A DNA stretch of 64,000 bases from Bradyrhizobium sp. AUGA SZCCT0176 (GTDB taxonomy: Bacteria; Pseudomonadota; Alphaproteobacteria; Rhizobiales; Xanthobacteraceae), in assembly GCF_018130145.1 (NCBI RefSeq), contig NZ_JAFCMB010000006.1:62001-126000 (forward strand), read 5' to 3'. Of this stretch, positions 61,019 through 64,000 are shown piece after piece. A program made the position numbers and the translations under genes. The notes under the pieces are model-generated. The model was not told the DNA's origin. It was given only the letters and a program-made list of their open reading frames with translations, and did not search any database. The stretch's first letter is position 1. Each line of letters starts with the position of its first letter.

Positions 61019-61495
61019 TCACATTCGCTCGCCGGGCAATTGGCTGGCTTGCTTCACCCAAGCGGCGAGTTGAGCTTCGTCGAGCTGGTCATCCTCGTGG
61101 ATGTCGAGGTAGCGCACTTCCTTCTGCTTGGAAGCGCCGGACGGAACAGGGCGCAGCGACGTGCCGCGGAAGAACGCCACCTTGACGTATCTCGTGAAGA
61201 CATGGATGCCGAGGAACCAGCCCTCGCCCTCGATACCGTATAGCGGCGAGTTCCATTTAACGGCCTTGTACACGCCGGGGAAGGTGCGCGTGATGAGCGC
61301 GTCGAGGCGGCGCCCGACATCGCTTTTCCAGCCCGGCATGGCCGCGATATAGGCTTGCACCGGAGCGTCGCCGTAGGCCTTGGCGATTTGCGGATTGCCG
61401 CCCGATAGCAGCTTCGGCTTCGCGGCAACCCGTTTTGCAACTGTCTTCTTTGCAACCTTCTTCGCCGGCTTCCGCGACGTCTTGCCCGCCTTCAT
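61019..61495 (-). CDS. DUF1801 domain protein 2
   Basis: 158 residues. The Lys/Arg-rich N terminus (KTSRKPAKKVAKKTVAKRVA) is H1-like. The DUF1801 core: RRLDALITRTFPGVYKAVKW, GIEGEGWFLGIHVFTRYVKV, FFRGTSLRPVP and the terminal DIHEDDQLDEAQLAAWVKQA. The ATG at 61495 is used. The genes at 61715, 61495 and 60953 are probably one transcript. Confidence 0.85.
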   Translation of the reverse strand: MKAGKTSRKPAKKVAKKTVAKRVAAKPKLLSGGNPQIAKAYGDAPVQAYIAAMPGWKSDVGRRLDALITRTFPGVYKAVKWNSPLYGIEGEGWFLGIHVFTRYVKVAFFRGTSLRPVPSGASKQKEVRYLDIHEDDQLDEAQLAAWVKQASQLPGERM

Positions 61496-61508
61496 ATCCG
61501 CTCCTGCA

Positions 61509-61715
61509 TCAGCCGCTGCGCCATTTGGCGGCATAGGGCAGCGCGAACAAGTACAAACCGCTGAACAGAAGCAGGAAGAGCGGCAGCAGCGCCAGGAAGC
61601 CGAGCCAGTCGGCATGCGTCCCCATTGCCACGGCGATGAAGTTGATGATGACGGTCACCGTAAAGGCAAGGGACAGCCAGCGGTGGATCTGTCGAATCCA
61701 GATGTTCCCGTTCAA
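61509..61715 (-). CDS. Small two-span membrane protein
   Basis: 68 residues: helix 1 WLSLAFTVTVIINFIAVAMG, helix 2 LALLPLFLLLFSGLYLFALP. The start is TTG at 61715 with GAGGAGA at good spacing; no ATG fits. It lies 13 bases before the DUF1801 start. Confidence 0.65.
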   Translation of the reverse strand: MNGNIWIRQIHRWLSLAFTVTVIINFIAVAMGTHADWLGFLALLPLFLLLFSGLYLFALPYAAKWRSG

Positions 61716-61770
61716 TGGAATCTCCTCTTGTTACGTACCTTGAATAACCCTCAGGCGTAGCCTGCAGGCT

Positions 61771-62199
61771 TCACTCCGCCTTCGCCAGCATCTGCTCCAG
61801 CTTTGCAAAGAACTCCTGCCAGCCCGCCTTGGCGCCGCCATAGGCCTGCGGCTGATCCGGCCGGAAGCCCGACTGCTCCATGCGCAGCAGGGTTCCGGTG
61901 CGTGTCGGCGTGAGCGTCCAGGCGACGACGCTGCTGAGATTGTAGGCCGCTTGTTCGTGCTTGAAATTCCAGGTGTAGGTCAGCTTTTTATTCGGCTCGA
62001 CGGCGAGAACCTCGCAGTCCAGCACGCCGCCCCACTCGCCGCGCAGATTGAAATTGTGACCCACGACGGGCTTGAAGTCGTTCTTCATCAGCCACTCCTC
62101 GATCAAATGCGGTTGCGTCAGCGCCCGCCAGATCTTTTCCGGCGGATGGGGGATTTCGCGTTCGACGATGACGGAGCGCGTTTCGGTCGCAGTGTTCAT
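61771..62199 (-). CDS. SRPBCC/AHSA1-like protein
   Basis: 142 residues with the AHA1-type START fold: REIPHPPEKIWRALTQPHLI, LRGEWGGVLDCEVLAVEPNK, TYTWNFKHE and the final AKAGWQEFFAKLEQMLAK. It probably binds a hydrophobic ligand. It overlaps the ArsR gene by four bases, a standard ArsR-SRPBCC pair. Confidence 0.9.
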   Translation of the reverse strand: MNTATETRSVIVEREIPHPPEKIWRALTQPHLIEEWLMKNDFKPVVGHNFNLRGEWGGVLDCEVLAVEPNKKLTYTWNFKHEQAAYNLSSVVAWTLTPTRTGTLLRMEQSGFRPDQPQAYGGAKAGWQEFFAKLEQMLAKAE

Positions 62200-62519
62200 T
62201 GGTCCATCCTTTTGAGGAGATCTTCGAGGTCGTCGAACCGGTTTTGCCAGAAGCCGGCCATCTGGCTGGTCCAGTCGATCAGCGGCGAAAGCGCGCCGAG
62301 CTGCGCGCTGTAATGGGTCTGTCGTCCTTCATGGCGGTCGCGCACCAGCCCGGCCTGCTTCAGGACGCCGAGATGCTTCGAGACGGCCGGCTGCGAGACG
62401 CCGGCGCGCGCCGTCAGGGCCCCGACCGTCTGCTCGCCGTCGCGGCACAGCCGCTCGAAGATCGCCCGCCGCGTTGGATCGGCGAGTGTTCGGAACAGCA
62501 CATCATGAACATCAGGCAT
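62196..62519 (-). CDS. ArsR family transcriptional regulator
   Basis: 107 residues, winged HTH: LFRTLADPTRRAIFERL, then AGVSQPAVSKHLGVLKQAGL and RHEGRQTHYSAQ. No obvious metal-binding Cys. It likely controls its own operon with the SRPBCC gene. Confidence 0.93.
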   Translation of the reverse strand: MPDVHDVLFRTLADPTRRAIFERLCRDGEQTVGALTARAGVSQPAVSKHLGVLKQAGLVRDRHEGRQTHYSAQLGALSPLIDWTSQMAGFWQNRFDDLEDLLKRMDQ

Positions 62520-62757
62520 GTGGGATCGATAACCCGGTGGCTATGGGTCGACGTATAACCATCGGGATATATGTTAGTCAAGCGGGGAATGAGGAGCGGC
62601 TGAAAGATTGTGTCAGAAGCAGGTTCCGCGGCCAATATGAGCCAGTGAAGGTAGGTGGGCGTACCTGGGCAGGACGTGGGGCGGCCGAGAATTACCATAC
62701 CCCGTTGGTTATGCATTCAGCGGGAGGGAGCAAGGGCGCCAGCGGCCCTCGCGAATT

Positions 62758-62791
62758 CGCGCCCGATGACAAGAGCCTGTCATCGGGCGCG
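62758..62791. repeat. Perfect 14-base hairpin
   Basis: CGCGCCCGATGACA (62758-62771) pairs with its reverse complement at 62778-62791, loop AGAGCC. It lies 20 bases past the stop of the leftward gene at 62811 and may help end its transcript, although no T-run follows. Confidence 0.75.
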
Positions 62792-62810
62792 TTCTCAATT
62801 CGCGTTCAGC

Positions 62811-63209
62811 TCAGGCGGTCACCTCGCCGCCGCTCTTGCGCAGTCCGATATATTGCAACTCGGCAAACACGCCGGTTGCAATCGCCTGCGCGACCACGAA
62901 GAGGATGCCGAGCAGGTTCGGGCTGACTGCGCCCGAGAACAGCAGGGCGATGCTGCCCAGCGTCCACGCGGCGTTGCCCACGATCACCAGCAGCACCAGA
63001 GCCTTCAGCACCGATTGCCGTGTGCCGAGCCAGCCGACCAGCGCGGTGTAGGCGATGAGAAACAGCCCGCTCTCGCGCAGCAGGGCTTCCGGCAGATTGA
63101 GGAACGGCGCGAGCACGCCGGCGCCGAGCGTGAGGAGCACCGCCGCGACGCCGCTGAAGACGGCGTCGGCAAGCAGAGCGCGGCTCAGGAATGAAGACGG
63201 GTTGATCAT
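62811..63209 (-). CDS. Small polytopic membrane protein
   Basis: 132 residues, four membrane helices (SGVAAVLLTLGAGVLAPFLN, LFLIAYTALVGWLG, LKALVLLVIVGNAAWTLGSI, LLGILFVVAQAIATGVFAEL). Loosely like small stress-related membrane proteins; family uncertain. It follows the gene at 63250 after 40 bases. Confidence 0.7.
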   Translation of the reverse strand: MINPSSFLSRALLADAVFSGVAAVLLTLGAGVLAPFLNLPEALLRESGLFLIAYTALVGWLGTRQSVLKALVLLVIVGNAAWTLGSIALLFSGAVSPNLLGILFVVAQAIATGVFAELQYIGLRKSGGEVTA

Positions 63210-63249
63210 AGTTCTCTCCTTTTAGTTTTACGGGGTGGGTGGTTGGGGG

Positions 63250-63459
63250 TTAGCGGAACCAGGACTGGAACTGACGCCAGCGCCGCATCGGGGACAGCGC
63301 CTCGCCGATCCGGTTCTCGATCGTCTGCACCTGCGCCACCACGAAGACGCCGGTGTCGTGTATCAACGGTTCCGGCATGTTGAGGGAACGGGCCAGCGCC
63401 CAGACCGCCAGTCTGTGCAGGGCGCGAACAATGAGCAGAAACAGAGGAAGCATCAGCAT
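63250..63459 (-). CDS. Small hypothetical protein with N-terminal hydrophobic helix
   Basis: 69 residues: MLMLPLFLLIVRALHRLAVW then a polar, basic C-terminal half (ENRIGEALSPMRRWRQFQSW). AGGAG is eight bases before the ATG. Divergent from the XRE regulator; likely cotranscribed with the membrane protein at 62811. Confidence 0.6.
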   Translation of the reverse strand: MLMLPLFLLIVRALHRLAVWALARSLNMPEPLIHDTGVFVVAQVQTIENRIGEALSPMRRWRQFQSWFR

Positions 63460-63559
63460 GGGTCATCTCCTGTGCTCACGAAGATGACCCCGTCCGCGAC
63501 CCAATTCGATTACGTCGGAGGTAATGGAAGCTGAGAAATTCGCATGGTAGGTTTCCACC

Positions 63560-64000
63560 ATGAACGCACATGCTTCCACGGCGCGAGCCGAACGTCCCCA
63601 GCCCGTCCATATCGGCGATCACCTGCGCGAATGGCGGCAGCGCCGTCATCTCAGCCAGCTCGATCTGGCCGGCGATGCCGAGATTTCGGCGCGTCATTTG
63701 AGTTTCGTCGAAACCGGCCGCGCCGCGCCGTCACGCGAGATGGTGCTCAAGCTGGCCGAACGCCTGGAGGTGCCCTTGCGCGAACGCAACGTCTTGCTGG
63801 TGGCGGCCGGCTTTGCTCCCGCCTTTCCGCAGCGCTCGCTGGACGATCCCGCGCTGAAAGCGGCGCGGACGGCGATCGACCTTGTCTTGAAGGCGCACGA
63901 GCCCAATCCGGCGCTGGCCTATGACCGGCACTGGAATCTGGTCACCGCGAACCGCATGGTGGCGCCGCTGCTCGAGGGCATTCCGGCGCGGCTGCTGGGC
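63560..64000 (+). CDS. XRE family regulator with MmyB-like ligand domain, 3' end outside window
   Basis: The frame is open to the right edge, 147 codons visible. Translation gives an HTH_XRE domain (HLREWRQRRHLSQLDLAGDA, SARHLSFVETGRAAPSREMV) followed by LERNVLLVAAGFAP-type linker residues and the beginning of an MmyB-like domain (YDRHWNLVTANRMVAPLLEG), which in relatives binds a fatty-acid-like ligand. It is divergent from the small genes at 62811-63459 and probably regulates them. Confidence 0.88.
   Translation, partial: MNAHASTARAERPQPVHIGDHLREWRQRRHLSQLDLAGDAEISARHLSFVETGRAAPSREMVLKLAERLEVPLRERNVLLVAAGFAPAFPQRSLDDPALKAARTAIDLVLKAHEPNPALAYDRHWNLVTANRMVAPLLEGIPARLLG

Noticed and set aside
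1..64000. tRNA, rRNA, CRISPR, transposase or prophage genes
   Set aside because: Read for cloverleaf arms, direct-repeat arrays and transposase motifs by eye; none found. A dedicated scan such as tRNAscan would settle it.

Overview
The window is high-GC DNA from an alphaproteobacterium that looks like Bradyrhizobium or a close Nitrobacteraceae relative. This is inferred from gene content and order: a flagellar cluster joined to cckA, TTAA-N7-TTAA CtrA-type boxes, Rrf2/NsrR next to a truncated globin, and many dispersed palindromic repeats at gene ends. No rRNA, tRNA, CRISPR array, prophage or transposase was found.

Layout. (a) 1-3.9 kb: end of an MhpD-type hydratase, a DehI-like gene, an exported SspB-like protein, a 0.9 kb repeat-rich gap and a Bug/TctC binding protein. 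(b) 4.0-9.2 kb: a translationally coupled zinc metallopeptidase and ATP-grasp ligase, small unknown genes, an exported beta-carbonic anhydrase and exported unknowns. (c) 9.4-31.3 kb: a diguanylate cyclase, then the flagellar region: flgF-flgG-flgA-flgH leftward; fliL-fliM-DUF6468-motE and a 1298-residue TPR protein rightward; fliO-fliP leftward; flgB-flgC-fliE-fliQ-fliR-flhB rightward; then the hybrid kinase cckA. flgI and fliN are absent from these runs. (d) 31.4-45.8 kb: mixed metabolic and unknown genes, including Tim44-like, lectin-like, amidohydrolase, GST, GFA, fumarase class I, MaoC and DUF429. (e) 45.9-50.1 kb: a YciB membrane operon, MAPEG, carotenoid oxygenase and a TetR regulator. 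(f) 50.2-58 kb: an IlvD/Edd dehydratase, an isoquinoline-oxidoreductase-type molybdenum hydroxylase with cytochrome c, and a duplicated coiled-coil membrane protein. (g) 58-64 kb: a SET-domain protein with a histone-H1-like tail, an NsrR/truncated-globin NO module, DUF1801 genes, ArsR-SRPBCC, and an XRE regulator cut by the window end.

How genes work together. The flagellar genes build basal body, rod, L-ring, switch and export gate. CtrA-type boxes stand before flgB and before the TPR gene, and CckA, the kinase at the top of the CtrA phosphorelay, is encoded just downstream. The TetR gene lies among paired ATCTTTAC-N3-GTAAAGAT operators that recur, with nearly identical spacing, before the YciB membrane operon 2 kb away, so these genes form a predicted local regulon. 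A perfect 12-1-12 palindrome of NsrR type sits between nsrR and the truncated globin operon.

The best candidates for undescribed biology are the TetR/carotenoid-oxygenase/YciB regulon, the metallopeptidase/ATP-grasp pair, the exported SspB-like protein, two proteins with H1-like tails (SET and double DUF3606), and an amidohydrolase whose start codon appears to be supplied by a dispersed repeat. All functional statements come from reading the sequence and from family knowledge; no database search was run.
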